This document shows, piece by piece, positions 43,066-53,516 of a DNA stretch of 64,000 nt. The notes beneath the pieces were generated by a model. That model did not search any database. It was not told the origin of the DNA and worked only from the letters and a program-made list of their open reading frames with translations. Position 1 is the first letter of the stretch. Each line of letters opens with the position of its first letter. The stretch comes from Sulfuricurvum sp. PD_MW2 (lineage in GTDB: Bacteria > Campylobacterota > Campylobacteria > Campylobacterales > Sulfurimonadaceae), in the NCBI RefSeq assembly GCF_002633015.1, contig NZ_NSIU01000001.1, positions 186,001 through 250,000 on the forward strand. Direction: 5' to 3'. Position numbers and translations under genes: made by a program.

Positions 43066-44166
43066 GTGCTGCCAAACCAACGTTTTTTTGCAATCAGTGA
43101 TGATTTTCGCTCCCCGTATGCCCGTGATCGCGATCGTATTATCCACTCTGGAAGCTTTCGTCGACTGGAGTATAAAACGCAAGTGTTTTTAAATTCACAG
43201 GGTGATTTTTTTCGTACCAGATTGACACACAGCATTGAGGTAAGTCAAATCGCCCGCTCGATAGCATCTCATTTGGATTTGGAAGAATCATTAGCCGAAA
43301 GTATCGCTCTTGCACATGATTTGGGACATACTCCATTCGGACATATCGGTGGAGATACGCTTGATGAATGTTTAAAGGAACGAGGTTTTACAAACGGATT
43401 CGAACACAATTTTCAAAGTTTTCGAGTCGTTACAAAACTCGAGCAGCGATATAAAGCATTTTTGGGACTTAATCTTACTTATGCCACACTAGAAGGGATA
43501 TTAAAACACTCCTATCCTTATAACAAATCTTTTTTGCCCGAGGCAATACGTGAGGCATTCGCCCTCGATACGCACCCAAGTATAGAGGCGATGATTGTCG
43601 ATCGTGCTGATGAAATCGCCTATATCAGCCATGACATCGATGATGGGATTGCATCAGGATTGATAACGTTTGAAACATTGAAATCTTCCGAGCTGATTCA
43701 GATTATTTTGCAAAAAGTGTACGATGAGGGGATTTGTGAAGATGAGGATGAGATGTTCCGTTATCGCTTCAGCTCCCATCTCATCAACCATCTCGTTTAT
43801 TCCCTTCTGGAACACTCACGTGATAAGATTGATAACAGCCGTGTGTTAGCCTCGGTTATACCTTCATCGGAACCGATAGTGATCGGTTTTGACACCCAAC
43901 TTGAAACGCAGATCAAAAAACTCAAAAAACTGTTGTATCAGGAACTGTATCAGCACAAACACATTATGCGCAAAATGTTTGCAGGCAAACAGGCGATTAT
44001 AGGATTGTTTAATGCCCTTATGGAAGAACCGAAGATGTTGCCGCGTTATTATCTGGAGCAGTGTGAACGGCGAAACACTCACAGAGTGATCAGTGATTAT
44101 ATTGCCAGTATGTCGGATCGTTACGCAATGAAACTGTATAACGAGCTCTATGGGAGAGAAGGGTAA
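43066..44166 (+). CDS. dgt: Deoxyguanosinetriphosphate triphosphohydrolase-like HD-domain protein
   Basis: Hydrolyses dNTPs (typically dGTP) to deoxynucleoside and triphosphate. 366 residues with the dGTPase HD motifs: 'RTRLTHSIEVSQIARSIA' (metal His), 'ALAHDLGHTPFGHIGG' (HD) and 'VDRADEIAYISHDIDDG' (third Asp). GTG start after an A+G-rich 'aaaaaggg'. The 366-residue length fits the bacterial dGTPase-like subgroup rather than the longer E. coli enzyme. Confidence 0.9.
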   Translation: MLPNQRFFAISDDFRSPYARDRDRIIHSGSFRRLEYKTQVFLNSQGDFFRTRLTHSIEVSQIARSIASHLDLEESLAESIALAHDLGHTPFGHIGGDTLDECLKERGFTNGFEHNFQSFRVVTKLEQRYKAFLGLNLTYATLEGILKHSYPYNKSFLPEAIREAFALDTHPSIEAMIVDRADEIAYISHDIDDGIASGLITFETLKSSELIQIILQKVYDEGICEDEDEMFRYRFSSHLINHLVYSLLEHSRDKIDNSRVLASVIPSSEPIVIGFDTQLETQIKKLKKLLYQELYQHKHIMRKMFAGKQAIIGLFNALMEEPKMLPRYYLEQCERRNTHRVISDYIASMSDRYAMKLYNELYGREG

Positions 44167-44174
44167 TCTCTCTC

Positions 44175-44609
44175 TTATTTCTCTTCTACTCCGAATGTTT
44201 TTTCAAGCCCCTCAGCCAACTCTTTTTTCTCTGCATCACTCAAACGGGCTTCGGGATGTGCAATCAGATACGGAGGTATCGGCATTTCGCCCTCTTTGAC
44301 TTCATCAGCGGCATCTTTTAGTTTGTTTTTCGTTTGAACACCGATCATAGAGACATTCATTTTTTCACGTCCCTCTTCAATATCATGAGCAACAAGCCAT
44401 GAGACAGGTGCGATATTGCTGTACCATGGATATTTAGTCTCATTGGAGTGACAATCGGCACATGCGCGGTTAAAGAGTTCTTGGGTACGCGGTGAATCCC
44501 ATTGCACTTCGCTCATTATCGGAGGATTAGTATGGTCTTTTCCATACGGGATAAATTGGATAGCAACCGCACCCAAAATAACGGCAATAGAGACGGTTTT
44601 CATATTCAT
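44175..44609 (-). CDS. Haem-binding-domain cytochrome c (Haem_bd type)
   Basis: 144 residues: uncleaved or cleaved signal (about 1-20), a haem motif CADCH in 'NRACADCHSNETKYPWYSNIAPVSWL', whose following 'HSNET.YPWY' is characteristic of the haem-binding domain family, and a C-terminal helix region. A small periplasmic electron carrier or sensor; partner unknown. AAGGAT precedes the first ATG. Convergent with dgt. Confidence 0.85.
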   Translation of the reverse strand: MNMKTVSIAVILGAVAIQFIPYGKDHTNPPIMSEVQWDSPRTQELFNRACADCHSNETKYPWYSNIAPVSWLVAHDIEEGREKMNVSMIGVQTKNKLKDAADEVKEGEMPIPPYLIAHPEARLSDAEKKELAEGLEKTFGVEEK

Positions 44610-44689
44610 AGGATATCCTTGTTGAAAATTGGTTTATTATAGTATAAAAAAGGGTGATAGCATGTTAATGAAGTGAGAATGGAAACGGT

Positions 44690-45685
44690 TTAAACTAAAA
44701 CCGCTTCACGTTTGCCTGTTTCAAGATGGCCGATAACGTATCCATCTGTTGCAGCTAGGACATCAGCTACATCCGATTCTTTGACGACTAGGATCATTCC
44801 GACACCCATATTGAATGCACGGAACATTTCATGACGTTCGACATGTTGACCGATCAACTCAAAAATCGGCAATACACGGATTGAAGATTCGGTGATAACG
44901 GCGCGTAACCCTTCCGGCAATACACGTGGAAAATTTTCGACGATTCCCCCTCCGGTGATGTGTGCAAGAGCTTGGATCTTGTTTTTGAGGGCTTTGAACG
45001 TTTTGACATAGATACGTGTAGGAGTGAGGAGTGTTTCGATCAAAGGTTTTCCTTCAAAATCATCCTCAAATTTCATCCCCATTTTTTCAAACAATACTTT
45101 GCGTGCCAGTGAGAACCCGTTAGAGTGTAATCCAGAGCTTGGAAGTGCAATCAAAATATCCCCTGCGGCCACTTTATCGGTACGATCGAGTTCGCTTTTT
45201 TCACCGATACCGACAGCAAAACCTGCCAAATCATAGTCATCGGAGTGGTACATCCCCGGCATTTCTGCGGTTTCACCGCCGATAAGCGCACATTCTGCTT
45301 GACGACACCCTTCTGCAATACCGCTTACGACCGCTGTTGCCGCAGTGACATCGAGCTTGCCGGTAGCGTAATAATCCAGGAAAAATGAAGGGGTTCCGAA
45401 ATTACAGATCAAATCGTTCACACACATTGCAACCAAGTCGATCCCGACCGTATCATGAATACCCGAATCGATAGCGAGCTTGAGTTTTGTTCCGACACCG
45501 TCGGTTGCCGCGAGCATCACCGGTTCACGGTATCCTGTTGGAAGCTCGAATGCTCCTGCAAACGAACCGATTCCGCCCAGTACACCCGGGATAACTGTTG
45601 ATTTTACAAGCGGTTTGATATTTTCGACAAAACTGTTTCCTGCATCGATATCGACACCGGCATCTTTATAGCTGATTTGACTCAT
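44690..45685 (-). CDS. purM: Phosphoribosylformylglycinamidine cyclo-ligase (AIR synthetase)
   Basis: ATP-dependent ring closure in purine synthesis. 331 residues with 'GVGTKLKLA', '[23 protein letters not shown]', '[11 protein letters not shown]' and '[15 protein letters not shown]'. I take the second in-frame ATG as start because GAGGGA lies 5 bp before it, whereas the ATG 12 bp upstream (45697) has no ribosome site and falls inside a palindrome. Confidence 0.96.
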   Translation of the reverse strand: MSQISYKDAGVDIDAGNSFVENIKPLVKSTVIPGVLGGIGSFAGAFELPTGYREPVMLAATDGVGTKLKLAIDSGIHDTVGIDLVAMCVNDLICNFGTPSFFLDYYATGKLDVTAATAVVSGIAEGCRQAECALIGGETAEMPGMYHSDDYDLAGFAVGIGEKSELDRTDKVAAGDILIALPSSGLHSNGFSLARKVLFEKMGMKFEDDFEGKPLIETLLTPTRIYVKTFKALKNKIQALAHITGGGIVENFPRVLPEGLRAVITESSIRVLPIFELIGQHVERHEMFRAFNMGVGMILVVKESDVADVLAATDGYVIGHLETGKREAVLV

Positions 45686-45689
45686 GAAG

Positions 45690-45713
45690 TCCCTCATCTG
45701 TTGTAATGAGGGA
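45690..45713. promoter_or_regulatory. Palindrome at the purM promoter/ribosome site
   Basis: TCCCTCAT-N8-ATGAGGGA, perfect 8-bp arms. On the minus strand a TATAAT (45714-45719) abuts its outer edge, so it would lie over the transcription start; its inner arm holds the purM ribosome site (GAGGGA). It may be a repressor site, or, if transcription begins further upstream, a hairpin hiding the ribosome site. Confidence 0.5.
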
Positions 45714-45750
45714 ATTATAACGAAAGAGTGGTTAGGGGAAATTTAGGGAA

Positions 45751-45954
45751 TCAATCTTTTTGAGGACATTTACCAAAAACTTTTTTGAAAATCCACAAAG
45801 AAGGGCAAAAATCAAATATTGCCCAAACGATAACCATAACGATAACAAGGGTTTGGAGAATCATAGCGTACAACATTTGGTTGCTTGCAAACAAAAATAA
45901 TGCGATGGTCAATACGATAGCCATCAAAAAGCGTTGGATTTTTTCAGCGCACAT
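45751..45954 (-). CDS. DUF2892-like small inner-membrane protein
   Basis: 67 residues, two hydrophobic segments (about 10-28 and 30-48) and a C-terminal 'FCPSLWIFKKVFGKCP' that matches the end of YgaP-type/DUF2892 membrane domains ('.CP....' near the end). The family often accompanies rhodanese domains. It stands alone here upstream of purM. Confidence 0.75.
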   Translation of the reverse strand: MCAEKIQRFLMAIVLTIALFLFASNQMLYAMILQTLVIVMVIVWAIFDFCPSLWIFKKVFGKCPQKD

Positions 45955-46116
45955 TAAAAATACTCCATTTTGTGATATATATTTGACAAATTATAACAAA
46001 TCTTTTGCCCCGTTTCTTTAATCTTTGTAGACGAAAGAGAATATTCAATGCGTTTTAATCTCTGCGTGTTACAATCGCTGAAAAATTCCCGATTGTATAA
46101 GAAGAGAAACCTTTTA

Positions 46117-46671
46117 ATGAAAACATTTGCAGCTCCTGAAATGATGACACATGTTCCGATGTGTACCCACAAAAATCCCCGTACGGTTATGGTGATCAGT
46201 GATCAAAGTGATCTTCTAAAAATTGAAATGGCCCGTTATCGGGATATCAGTGTTGAATATGCTGAGACAAAAGATCTTCTTGGAATATTGCGAAATTCTG
46301 CCGACAAGAGTTTTGATGTGTTACTTTTGGATACGATAAACGATGATAGTGCTGCATTCGCCCACATCAATCGTATTATCAAAGAGGATGCTTTGATCGT
46401 TTGTCGACATCCGAATCTTGACGATGTGGCTGCGAACACCAAACACATGGAGATTTTAGGGAATTACTTTAAAATCATTATGCCCTACTACAATGGCGCG
46501 GGTGAGACATTGCTATTGTGTTCCAAAGAGTATCATCCGACTGCTGATTTGATTTTGCAACGCAGTGATCTTCTCGAAGGGCAGCAATTTTACAATTGCG
46601 ATGTTCATATCGGAGTGTTTGCAATGCCGCAATACATTCGCAAAAATTATCTCGGTGTAATTCGCAACTGA
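46117..46671 (+). CDS. SpeE-like (spermidine synthase family) protein, short at the N-terminus
   Basis: 184 residues from the ATG chosen here; 46048 would add an unlikely basic leader. The sequence runs parallel to the C-terminal two thirds of the short SpeE of Helicobacter/Campylobacter: 'APEMMTHVPMCTHKNPRTVMVI' and 'FDVLLLDTIND...IIKEDALIVCRHPNLD'. The N-terminal beta domain, the Gly-rich AdoMet loop and the catalytic Asp of full spermidine synthases are missing or unrecognisable. Possibly non-catalytic or altered. It overlaps coaE by 1 bp. Confidence 0.6.
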   Translation: MKTFAAPEMMTHVPMCTHKNPRTVMVISDQSDLLKIEMARYRDISVEYAETKDLLGILRNSADKSFDVLLLDTINDDSAAFAHINRIIKEDALIVCRHPNLDDVAANTKHMEILGNYFKIIMPYYNGAGETLLLCSKEYHPTADLILQRSDLLEGQQFYNCDVHIGVFAMPQYIRKNYLGVIRN

Positions 46672-47276
46672 TGGCATTTGAGTATGCTATTGCACTCACC
46701 GGAGGGATCGCAACGGGAAAAAGTACCGTTGCATCTTTGCTGGGATTGAATGGATTGCGTATCATTGATGCCGATACAATAGCGCATCGCATTTTGGACG
46801 AGAACAGTGCTTGGGTACGTGAGCATTTTGGTGAAGAGTTTGTGAAAAATGCTAAAGTCGATCGTCCTGCATTGGGAAAAGTTATTTTTGCCGATCCGAT
46901 AGCCAAAAAAGATCTCGAAGCCTTTTTGCATCCCAAAATACGTGCCTCTATCGAAGTGGAAAGCGACAAACAAGATCGTCTCAAATACCCTTATTTGATT
47001 GATATTCCCCTCTTTTTTGAAACATCGTCGTATCCGATCAAACACTCTGTCGTTGTGTATACCCCAAAAATATTGCAGTTGGAGCGTTTTATGAAACGGA
47101 ACGGATTTTCCGAAGAAGAATTGTTGCGTCGAATCGAGACACAGATGGATATAGAAGAGAAAAAAAATCGTGCTACGTGGGTAATTGATAACTCTTCCAA
47201 TCTCAAACATCTTCAGCAAGAGTGTGAACAGTTTGTGGAAACAATTAAAGCACTCTATCCGGCACCTAAGGTATAA
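46671..47276 (+). CDS. coaE: Dephospho-CoA kinase
   Basis: Last step of coenzyme A synthesis. 201 residues from the ATG that overlaps the preceding stop (TGATG); the longer upstream reading adds nothing conserved. P-loop 'LTGGIATGKSTVASLL', 'IIDADTIAHRIL', 'HPKIRA' and 'DIPLFFE' are the family motifs. Confidence 0.95.
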   Translation: MAFEYAIALTGGIATGKSTVASLLGLNGLRIIDADTIAHRILDENSAWVREHFGEEFVKNAKVDRPALGKVIFADPIAKKDLEAFLHPKIRASIEVESDKQDRLKYPYLIDIPLFFETSSYPIKHSVVVYTPKILQLERFMKRNGFSEEELLRRIETQMDIEEKKNRATWVIDNSSNLKHLQQECEQFVETIKALYPAPKV

Positions 47277-47302
47277 TTTCGTAATTATTCAAAGGATTTT
47301 TC

Positions 47303-48052
47303 ATGCTCCAAATTGCAAAATACTGTGCCAGTGGCAACGATTTCGTCATTTTTCATGCGTTTAGCGGTGCGGATCGTTCAGGACTTGCGCGAACTTTATG
47401 TGATCGTCAAAACGGTATCGGTGCGGATGGATTGATCGTTCTTGTTCCGCATGAAGTGCACGATTTTGAATGGGAGTTTTACAATGCTGATGGCTCTAGC
47501 GCATCGATGTGCGGCAACGGGAGCCGTGCGTGCGCCCATTATGCCTATCGTTTTGGACTTGCGGGTGAAAAAATGGAGTTTTTGACCGGTGCGGGGGTGA
47601 TCAAAGCTTCCGTTGAGGGGGATATGGTACAAAGTGATTTGACCCCTCCACAGGTTATCAACGATGCGATTTCGGAGTATGAGATGCGCTGGTGGCTTAT
47701 CGATACGGGAGTTCCCCATTTGGTGACGTTTGATGCCGATATGAATGATTTTAATATCGCGATGGCACGTGAACTTCGCTATAAATACAATGCCAACGTC
47801 AACATCGCCCATGTGGAGAGCAACGGATCGATTCGTGTACGTACGTATGAACGTGGCGTGGAAGATGAGACATTAGCCTGCGGTACAGGGATGGCAGCGT
47901 GTTTTTATCGTGCATCGATTGAAAATGCGGTTGCCGATACCGCTCGTGTATATCCAAAGAGCGGTGAAACGCTCTATCTTGGATTAGAGGACGAGACCAT
48001 TACGTTTAAAGGGGAAGTGAAAGGGGTTTTTGAAACTACCTGGAAATATTAA
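47303..48052 (+). CDS. dapF: Diaminopimelate epimerase
   Basis: Interconverts LL- and meso-diaminopimelate for lysine and peptidoglycan synthesis. 249 residues with both catalytic cysteine motifs, 'SMCGNGSRACAHYA' and 'LACGTGMAAC', and 'GNDFVIFHAF' near the N-terminus. AAAGGA precedes the ATG. It is followed by a bipartite palindromic element and then convergent prfA. Confidence 0.96.
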   Translation: MLQIAKYCASGNDFVIFHAFSGADRSGLARTLCDRQNGIGADGLIVLVPHEVHDFEWEFYNADGSSASMCGNGSRACAHYAYRFGLAGEKMEFLTGAGVIKASVEGDMVQSDLTPPQVINDAISEYEMRWWLIDTGVPHLVTFDADMNDFNIAMARELRYKYNANVNIAHVESNGSIRVRTYERGVEDETLACGTGMAACFYRASIENAVADTARVYPKSGETLYLGLEDETITFKGEVKGVFETTWKY

Positions 48053-48056
48053 ATTT

Positions 48057-48172
48057 ATCTCTCAAGCATCCTTAGAAAGCTGCGCGCGAAGCAGGAGTGC
48101 GAGAGTCGCGCAAGCGATTTGCTTGAGAGATGAGTTTTTTTGCATACTTTTTTGGCGGGACAAAAAAGTATG
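48057..48172 (+). repeat. Bipartite palindromic intergenic element, copy A
   Basis: Three modules fill the dapF-prfA gap. A 75-bp G+C-rich fold is bounded by perfect 12-bp arms (ATCTCTCAAGCA, 48057-48068, and its complement at 48120-48131). An 11-bp linker follows, then a hairpin with an 11-bp stem CATACTTTTTT / AAAAAAGTATG (48143-48153, 48162-48172) and loop GGCGGGAC. It shares architecture, spacing and the core GCAGGAGTGCGA (48091-48102) with copy B at 55824-55938. It may also act as a bidirectional terminator here. Confidence 0.85.
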
Positions 48173-48180
48173 AGAGGATA

Positions 48181-49248
48181 TTATAGTCCCGCCCGCTCCA
48201 TAATCTGTGCCTGTGCATCGGCAATCAGAGGCTCGATGATATCATCCATTAATCCCCCTTGCATAATCTCATCAAGACGATAAAGAGTTAGATTGATACG
48301 GTGATCCGAGATACGGTTCTGAGGATAGTTGTAGGTTCGGATACGGGCCGAACGATCTCCTGATCCTACTTGCTCCTTACGCTCCGCCATCTCTTTTTCT
48401 TTTGCCTCTTCCATTTGCATATCGTACAAACGGGCTTTGAGAATTTTCATTGCTTTGTCTTTATTTTTATGCTGCGATTTTTCATCTTGGTTGGTCACGA
48501 CAATACCGGTAGGCAAGTGGGTGATACGAACGGCGGAATCGGTTGTATTGACGCTTTGTCCTCCTGAACCGGATGAACGCATAACGTCGATTTTCAAATC
48601 GTTTTCGTTGATCGTGATTTCGACATCATCAACTTCGGGCATAATCGCAACCGTAATGGCTGACGTATGAACGCGTCCTTGAGACTCTGTCGCAGGGACA
48701 CGCTGAACACGATGTACTCCTGCTTCGAATTTGAGACGGGAGTAGACCTGCTCCCCTTTGATGAGGGCGATAATTTCTTTGTACCCTCCTGCATCTGATG
48801 GGCTGGTGCTCATCAACTCGATTTTCCACCCTCTTAGATCAGCGTATCGGACATAGGCGTTAAACAAATCCCCAACAAAGATAGCCGCTTCATCGCCTCC
48901 CGTTCCCGCACGTAACTCAATATAGATATTGCGTTTGTCGTTCGGATCGGCGGGGATGAGAAGTTTTTTGATCTCCTCTTCGAGAGGCTCGACTTGCGGT
49001 TCGAGGGATTTTAGCTCCTCTTTTGCCAACTCTCCGAGCTCCGGATCGAATATAAGCGATTTATTCTCTTCAATATCTTCGAGGAGTTTTTTGTATTCGG
49101 TTGCTTTATTGACAATCGCTTGGATAGATGATTGCTCTTTGGAGAGTTCTGTCATCCGTTTAATATCATTGCCGATTTCCGGAGAACTGAGCAGTTCGGT
49201 GAGTTCATTATAGCGGTTGATGAATGGGGTGAGTTTTTCGGATAACAT
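48181..49248 (-). CDS. prfA: Peptide chain release factor 1
   Basis: Recognises UAA/UAG stop codons and triggers peptide release. 355 residues; GGQ motif in '[17 protein letters not shown]', and '[17 protein letters not shown]' earlier. The Asn-Thr-Thr after GGQ and the overall match identify RF1 rather than RF2. Upstream on the same strand is rpsT. Confidence 0.97.
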   Translation of the reverse strand: MLSEKLTPFINRYNELTELLSSPEIGNDIKRMTELSKEQSSIQAIVNKATEYKKLLEDIEENKSLIFDPELGELAKEELKSLEPQVEPLEEEIKKLLIPADPNDKRNIYIELRAGTGGDEAAIFVGDLFNAYVRYADLRGWKIELMSTSPSDAGGYKEIIALIKGEQVYSRLKFEAGVHRVQRVPATESQGRVHTSAITVAIMPEVDDVEITINENDLKIDVMRSSGSGGQSVNTTDSAVRITHLPTGIVVTNQDEKSQHKNKDKAMKILKARLYDMQMEEAKEKEMAERKEQVGSGDRSARIRTYNYPQNRISDHRINLTLYRLDEIMQGGLMDDIIEPLIADAQAQIMERAGL

Positions 49249-49315
49249 AGGTATGTCCTAAAAGAGGCGTTTTGAGAAAATGCTAAAGAGGTGTTTTTTG
49301 CCCGGAGGGCAAAAA

Positions 49316-49582
49316 TTATGCTGCCATTTTGTTAACAGCGAGGTGAAGACGGCTAACTTTACGTGCAGCAGTCTCTTTTTTCAAGACACCTTTGCTAACA
49401 TACTTGTGAAGATTAGCGTTTGCGATAACGAGAGCCGCTTTTGCTGCGTCTTTGTTTCCAGCTTCAACAGCGCTACGAACTGCTTTAACGATGTTTTTAA
49501 TACGTGTGCGATAGAATCGGTTACGCTCAGTGCGTTTTTCCGTCTGACGGATACGTTTCAATGCTGACTTATGGTTTGCCAT
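49316..49582 (-). CDS. rpsT: Ribosomal protein bS20
   Basis: 88-residue basic helical protein beginning [21 protein letters not shown] and ending '[14 protein letters not shown]', typical S20. It is divergent from glmM and 67 bp before prfA, with which it may be co-transcribed. Confidence 0.97.
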   Translation of the reverse strand: MANHKSALKRIRQTEKRTERNRFYRTRIKNIVKAVRSAVEAGNKDAAKAALVIANANLHKYVSKGVLKKETAARKVSRLHLAVNKMAA

Positions 49583-49708
49583 GGCATTTATCCTTGTCGA
49601 ATTTTTTTTAGGGTAGAATACTATCTTAAACAGAATTAAATTTAAGTTAAAATTTATAGAATCTGAAATAAAAAATAAAAACTAATTGCAAAAAGGAAGA
49701 AAAAATTT

Positions 49709-51049
49709 ATGAAACTTTTTGGAACCGATGGAGTACGGGGAGAAGCCGGCTCATTTTTAACAGCAGAATTAGCGATGCGCGTCGCGATGGCGGCAGGAAT
49801 CTATTTTAGTGAACATGCCCGAACGAAAAAGATTTTGCTCGGTAAAGATACCCGAAAAAGCGGTTATATGATTGAAAATGCCATTGTCAGCGGTTTGACG
49901 GCGGTAGGATACGATGTTATCGAAATCGGACCGATGCCGACTCCGGCGATTGCATTCTTGACCTTGAATATGCGCTGCGATGCGGGAATTATGATCTCGG
50001 CAAGCCACAACCCGTTTGAAGACAACGGGATCAAATTTTTTGACGCTCAGGGAAATAAACTCTCCGAAGAGATCGAAGCGCAAATCGAAGCGATCGCTCA
50101 GGACAAGGCACGCCTCGAAGAGGGGCAGGTTACCGGCAGACAGATCGGTGCTGCAAAGCGGATCGACGACGTTATCGGCCGCTATATCGTACAGCTCAAA
50201 AACTCGTTTAGCCGCGAATTGACACTTCAGGGGCTTCGAATCGTTTTGGATACGGCAAATGGTGCAGGGTATAAAGTGGGACCGACGGTACTCGATGAAT
50301 TGGGTGCCGAAGTGATCGTCTTGCACGACAAACCAAACGGATTTAATATCAACGAGGGGTGCGGTGCAATGCACACCAAAGATTTGCGCGAAGCGGTCAA
50401 GCAGTACCGTGCGGATATCGGCTTAGCACTCGATGGAGATGCGGATCGCCTTATCGTTGTGGATGAAAACGGGGATGAAGTGGATGGAGATCAAATCATC
50501 GGTGCGCTTGCCCTCTTTTTGCATAAAAACGGTAAATTGAAAGGTGATGCTGTGGTTGCAACCGTGATGAGTAATCAGGCGCTTGAAGATACCCTCGCAG
50601 AAAATGGTCTCAAACTCTTCCGTTCCAACGTAGGGGATAAATATGTACTCGAAGTGATGCGTGAAAACGGGATCAACTTCGGTGGGGAACAAAGCGGTCA
50701 CATCGTATTGCTTGATTATGCAAAAACGGGTGATGGACTGGTGAGTGCGCTGCAAGTGCTATCTCTGTTGTTAACTACGGGTGAAAAAGCGAGCAAAGTC
50801 CTCCGACCGTTTAAACTGTATCCGCAAAAATTGGTCAATATAAAAGTCAAAACGAAAAAACCGCTGGATCAAATTGAGGGATTGGGTGAAGAACTGGCCA
50901 AAATAGAGAGTGCCCACATGCGTCATCTGATCCGCTACTCTGGGACAGAAAATAAACTCCGTCTTTTGCTTGAAGGCAAAGATGCCAAAGTGATGGAAAA
51001 AGCGATGGATAAATTGGTTGCATTTTTCGAGAAAGCACTGAATGCTTAG
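49709..51049 (+). CDS. glmM: Phosphoglucosamine mutase
   Basis: Interconverts glucosamine-6- and -1-phosphate for cell-wall precursor synthesis. 446 residues; '[11 protein letters not shown]' at the N-terminus, phosphoserine loop '[17 protein letters not shown]', metal loop 'ALDGDADR', sugar loop 'GGEQSGH' and phosphate loop '[11 protein letters not shown]'. It overlaps lspA by 8 bp. Confidence 0.97.
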   Translation: MKLFGTDGVRGEAGSFLTAELAMRVAMAAGIYFSEHARTKKILLGKDTRKSGYMIENAIVSGLTAVGYDVIEIGPMPTPAIAFLTLNMRCDAGIMISASHNPFEDNGIKFFDAQGNKLSEEIEAQIEAIAQDKARLEEGQVTGRQIGAAKRIDDVIGRYIVQLKNSFSRELTLQGLRIVLDTANGAGYKVGPTVLDELGAEVIVLHDKPNGFNINEGCGAMHTKDLREAVKQYRADIGLALDGDADRLIVVDENGDEVDGDQIIGALALFLHKNGKLKGDAVVATVMSNQALEDTLAENGLKLFRSNVGDKYVLEVMRENGINFGGEQSGHIVLLDYAKTGDGLVSALQVLSLLLTTGEKASKVLRPFKLYPQKLVNIKVKTKKPLDQIEGLGEELAKIESAHMRHLIRYSGTENKLRLLLEGKDAKVMEKAMDKLVAFFEKALNA

Positions 51050-51485
51050 GTCTCTTTTTATTCTTGCAGCAGCCGCTGCGGGAGTTTTTATCGTCGATCA
51101 AAATATCAAATGGCTTTTTGTTGAAGGATTTCGTTACTACACCGAGTGTATTGATTTGATCCTCGTTTACAATCGAGGGGTTGCTTTTTCAATGTTTGCC
51201 TTTTTAGAGGAGTCGTTGAAATGGATACAAATCGCTCTTTTGATCGGGGTTGTCGGATATACACTTTGGTTAAAGAAGAAGTGTTATGTGCTTCCGGTCG
51301 GAATCATGATAGGAGCAGGTTTCTCGAATGTTTATGATCGGTTTATCCATGGCGGAGTTGTTGATTACGTGTATTGGCATTGCGGATTCAATTTCGCGGT
51401 CTTCAATGCAGCCGATGTGATGATCGATATAGCGGTAGTGTGGCTGATGATTTTAAATTTTCGACCGCAGACGTGCAAGAGTTAA
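51042..51485 (+). CDS. lspA: Lipoprotein signal peptidase (signal peptidase II)
   Basis: Inner-membrane aspartic protease that cleaves prolipoproteins. 147 residues, four membrane helices, conserved 'VDQNIKW', '[10 protein letters not shown]', and the catalytic aspartates in '[19 protein letters not shown]' and 'FNAADVMI'. The start lies within the end of glmM. Confidence 0.95.
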   Translation: MLRSLFILAAAAAGVFIVDQNIKWLFVEGFRYYTECIDLILVYNRGVAFSMFAFLEESLKWIQIALLIGVVGYTLWLKKKCYVLPVGIMIGAGFSNVYDRFIHGGVVDYVYWHCGFNFAVFNAADVMIDIAVVWLMILNFRPQTCKS

Positions 51486-51535
51486 GTCATATTTAACTTC
51501 CGTAAGGGTACAATTTCACCCTTGCAAATTGATAA

Positions 51536-51611
51536 GGTCCTATAGCTCAGTTGGTAGAGCACTACCTTGACATGGTAGTGGTCACAGGTTCAAGTCCTGT
51601 TAGGGCCACCA
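51536..51611 (+). tRNA. tRNA-Val (anticodon GAC)
   Basis: 76 nt including CCA. Acceptor GGTCCTA pairs with TAGGGCC (one T-G); anticodon stem CTACC/GGTAG with loop TTGACAT (anticodon GAC); T-arm ACAGG-TTCAAGT-CCTGT. Confidence 0.96.
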
Positions 51612-51670
51612 TCTTCTTTTAATTTTCCCCGAAATTTTTAAATTTAATCCTAATCCAATCAACATTTACG

Positions 51671-51676
51671 TATAAT
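51671..51676 (+). promoter_or_regulatory. Candidate -10 element of the thrS operon
   Basis: TATAAT followed by a CCGCG discriminator, 32 bp before the thrS ATG. The same TATAATCCGCG word precedes rpmI (54119-54129), suggesting common, growth-rate-linked control of these translation genes. Confidence 0.65.
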
Positions 51677-51707
51677 CCGCGATATTTTCTCATACGAGGC
51701 ATACCCC

Positions 51708-53516
51708 ATGGATATTATTGCGATCAAACATGACGATCAAATAATCGATTTACAAACTGCCGGGGCACTTGGAATTACGGGAGAAGAGATTGTTTACGAC
51801 AACTCTCCGGAATCGCTCGAAGTAATTCGACACTCTTGTGCCCACTTGATGGCTGAAGCGATTAAAGCACTCTACACCGATGCGAAATTTTTTGTCGGAC
51901 CAACGGTCAAAGAGGGTTTTTACTACGATTTCAAAGTCAATGAAACGATTGGGGAAGATGATCTTAAAACGATCGAGAAAAAGATGCTCGATATCGCCAA
52001 AGGCAAAGAAAAAATTGAGCGTTACGAGATTACGAAAGAGGAAGCACGGGCAAAATTTGCCGGAGATCACCTCAAACAAGCGGTCATGGATCGTATTCCT
52101 TCCGATACGGTATCGATCTATAAACAAGGTGAATTTGAAGATCTATGCCGAGGACCGCACTTGCCGAGTGTAGGGTTGATTCGCCATTTTAAACTTACCA
52201 AGATCTCAGGTGCTTATCTAGGCGGTGATAGCAAAAATGAGATGTTGACCCGCATTTACGGTATCGCATTTGCCGACAAAGAGTCGCTCAAAGCGTATCT
52301 TGATCAAATGGCGGAAGCCGAAAAACGCGATCACCGCAAAATCGGTGCCGAAATGAAACTTTTTACTTTCCGTGAAGAGGTCGGTGCGGGATTCCCGATC
52401 TGGCTTCCTGCGGGTGCGCGTATGCGTTCACGATTGGAAAGTCTTCTTTTCAAAGCGCATCGTAAACGGGGCTATGAGCCTGTACGCGGTCCGGAAATGC
52501 TCCGAAGTGATTTGTGGAAAGTGAGCGGACATTACCAAAACTACGGTGAAAACATGTATTTCACTAACATTGATGAACTGGAATTCGGGGTTAAACCGAT
52601 GAACTGTGTCGGTCACATCAAAGTGTACGAGCACGATTTGCATTCGTACCGTGACTTGCCGCTTAAATATTTCGAGTACGGTGTAGTACATCGCCATGAG
52701 ATGACGGGAGCACTTCACGGATTGTTCCGTGTACGTGAATTTACCCAAGACGATGCACATATTTTCTGTACGGCGGATCAAATCGAACAGCAAATCATCG
52801 AAGTAGTCGATTTCGTTGACAAAATCATGAAAACGTTTGAATTCAACTACAAAATGATGATCTCAACCAAACCTGAAAAAGCGGTCGGTGATGATGCGGT
52901 ATGGGAAATTTCGACCAATGCACTGAAGGCGGCAATGGAGAAAAATAATCTTGCTTATGAGATTGATGAGGGGGGCGGGGCGTTTTACGGCCCCAAAATC
53001 GATATCAAAATCACCGATGCAATTGGGCGTGAATGGCAATGTGGAACCATACAGCTCGATTTTAACCTTCCGGCTCGTTTCGAACTCGAATACAACGGAG
53101 AAGAGAACGCTAAAATTCAACCGGTGATGATTCATCGTGCCATTTTAGGTTCGTTTGAGCGATTTGTTGGTATATTGACGGAGCATTACGCTGGGGAGTT
53201 CCCAATGTTTATCGCTCCGACGCAAGTGGCTATCGTTCCGATCGCCCCTGCGCACGAAGCATATGCACGTGAATTGGCCGATAAATTGATCGATATGGGT
53301 GCCGATTTTGAGATTTTTGATAAAAATGAAAGTCTTAATAAACGTATCCGTACAGCGGAAAAAGGGCGTGTACCTATGATCATCGTTTTGGGCGATGAAG
53401 AGGTAAACAACAAAAGTATCGCGGTTCGGGATCGCCGATCACGTGAACAATACAATCTAAGCGAAGAGGATTTCCTCTCCTTAGTGAAACAAAAAATTAA
53501 TGAGGTACATTTTTGA
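51708..53516 (+). CDS. thrS: Threonyl-tRNA synthetase
   Basis: 602 residues. Editing domain with HxxxH ('[10 protein letters not shown]') and a distal Cys-containing motif, class II catalytic core with zinc-site '[11 protein letters not shown]', motif 2 '[22 protein letters not shown]', motif 3 '[15 protein letters not shown]', and an anticodon-binding domain. The N-terminal TGS domain of the 642-residue E. coli enzyme is mostly missing: only about 35 residues precede the editing domain, a form I recall from other Campylobacterota. Confidence 0.97.
   Translation: MDIIAIKHDDQIIDLQTAGALGITGEEIVYDNSPESLEVIRHSCAHLMAEAIKALYTDAKFFVGPTVKEGFYYDFKVNETIGEDDLKTIEKKMLDIAKGKEKIERYEITKEEARAKFAGDHLKQAVMDRIPSDTVSIYKQGEFEDLCRGPHLPSVGLIRHFKLTKISGAYLGGDSKNEMLTRIYGIAFADKESLKAYLDQMAEAEKRDHRKIGAEMKLFTFREEVGAGFPIWLPAGARMRSRLESLLFKAHRKRGYEPVRGPEMLRSDLWKVSGHYQNYGENMYFTNIDELEFGVKPMNCVGHIKVYEHDLHSYRDLPLKYFEYGVVHRHEMTGALHGLFRVREFTQDDAHIFCTADQIEQQIIEVVDFVDKIMKTFEFNYKMMISTKPEKAVGDDAVWEISTNALKAAMEKNNLAYEIDEGGGAFYGPKIDIKITDAIGREWQCGTIQLDFNLPARFELEYNGEENAKIQPVMIHRAILGSFERFVGILTEHYAGEFPMFIAPTQVAIVPIAPAHEAYARELADKLIDMGADFEIFDKNESLNKRIRTAEKGRVPMIIVLGDEEVNNKSIAVRDRRSREQYNLSEEDFLSLVKQKINEVHF

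Noticed and set aside
46048-46116. Longer N-terminus for the SpeE-like gene
   Set aside because: The added 23 residues are basic and unlike the SpeE N-terminal domain, and the upstream ATG has no ribosome site.
46596-46670. Upstream start for coaE inside the SpeE-like gene
   Set aside because: The extra 25 residues show no conservation; the ATG overlapping the preceding stop gives the normal P-loop position.
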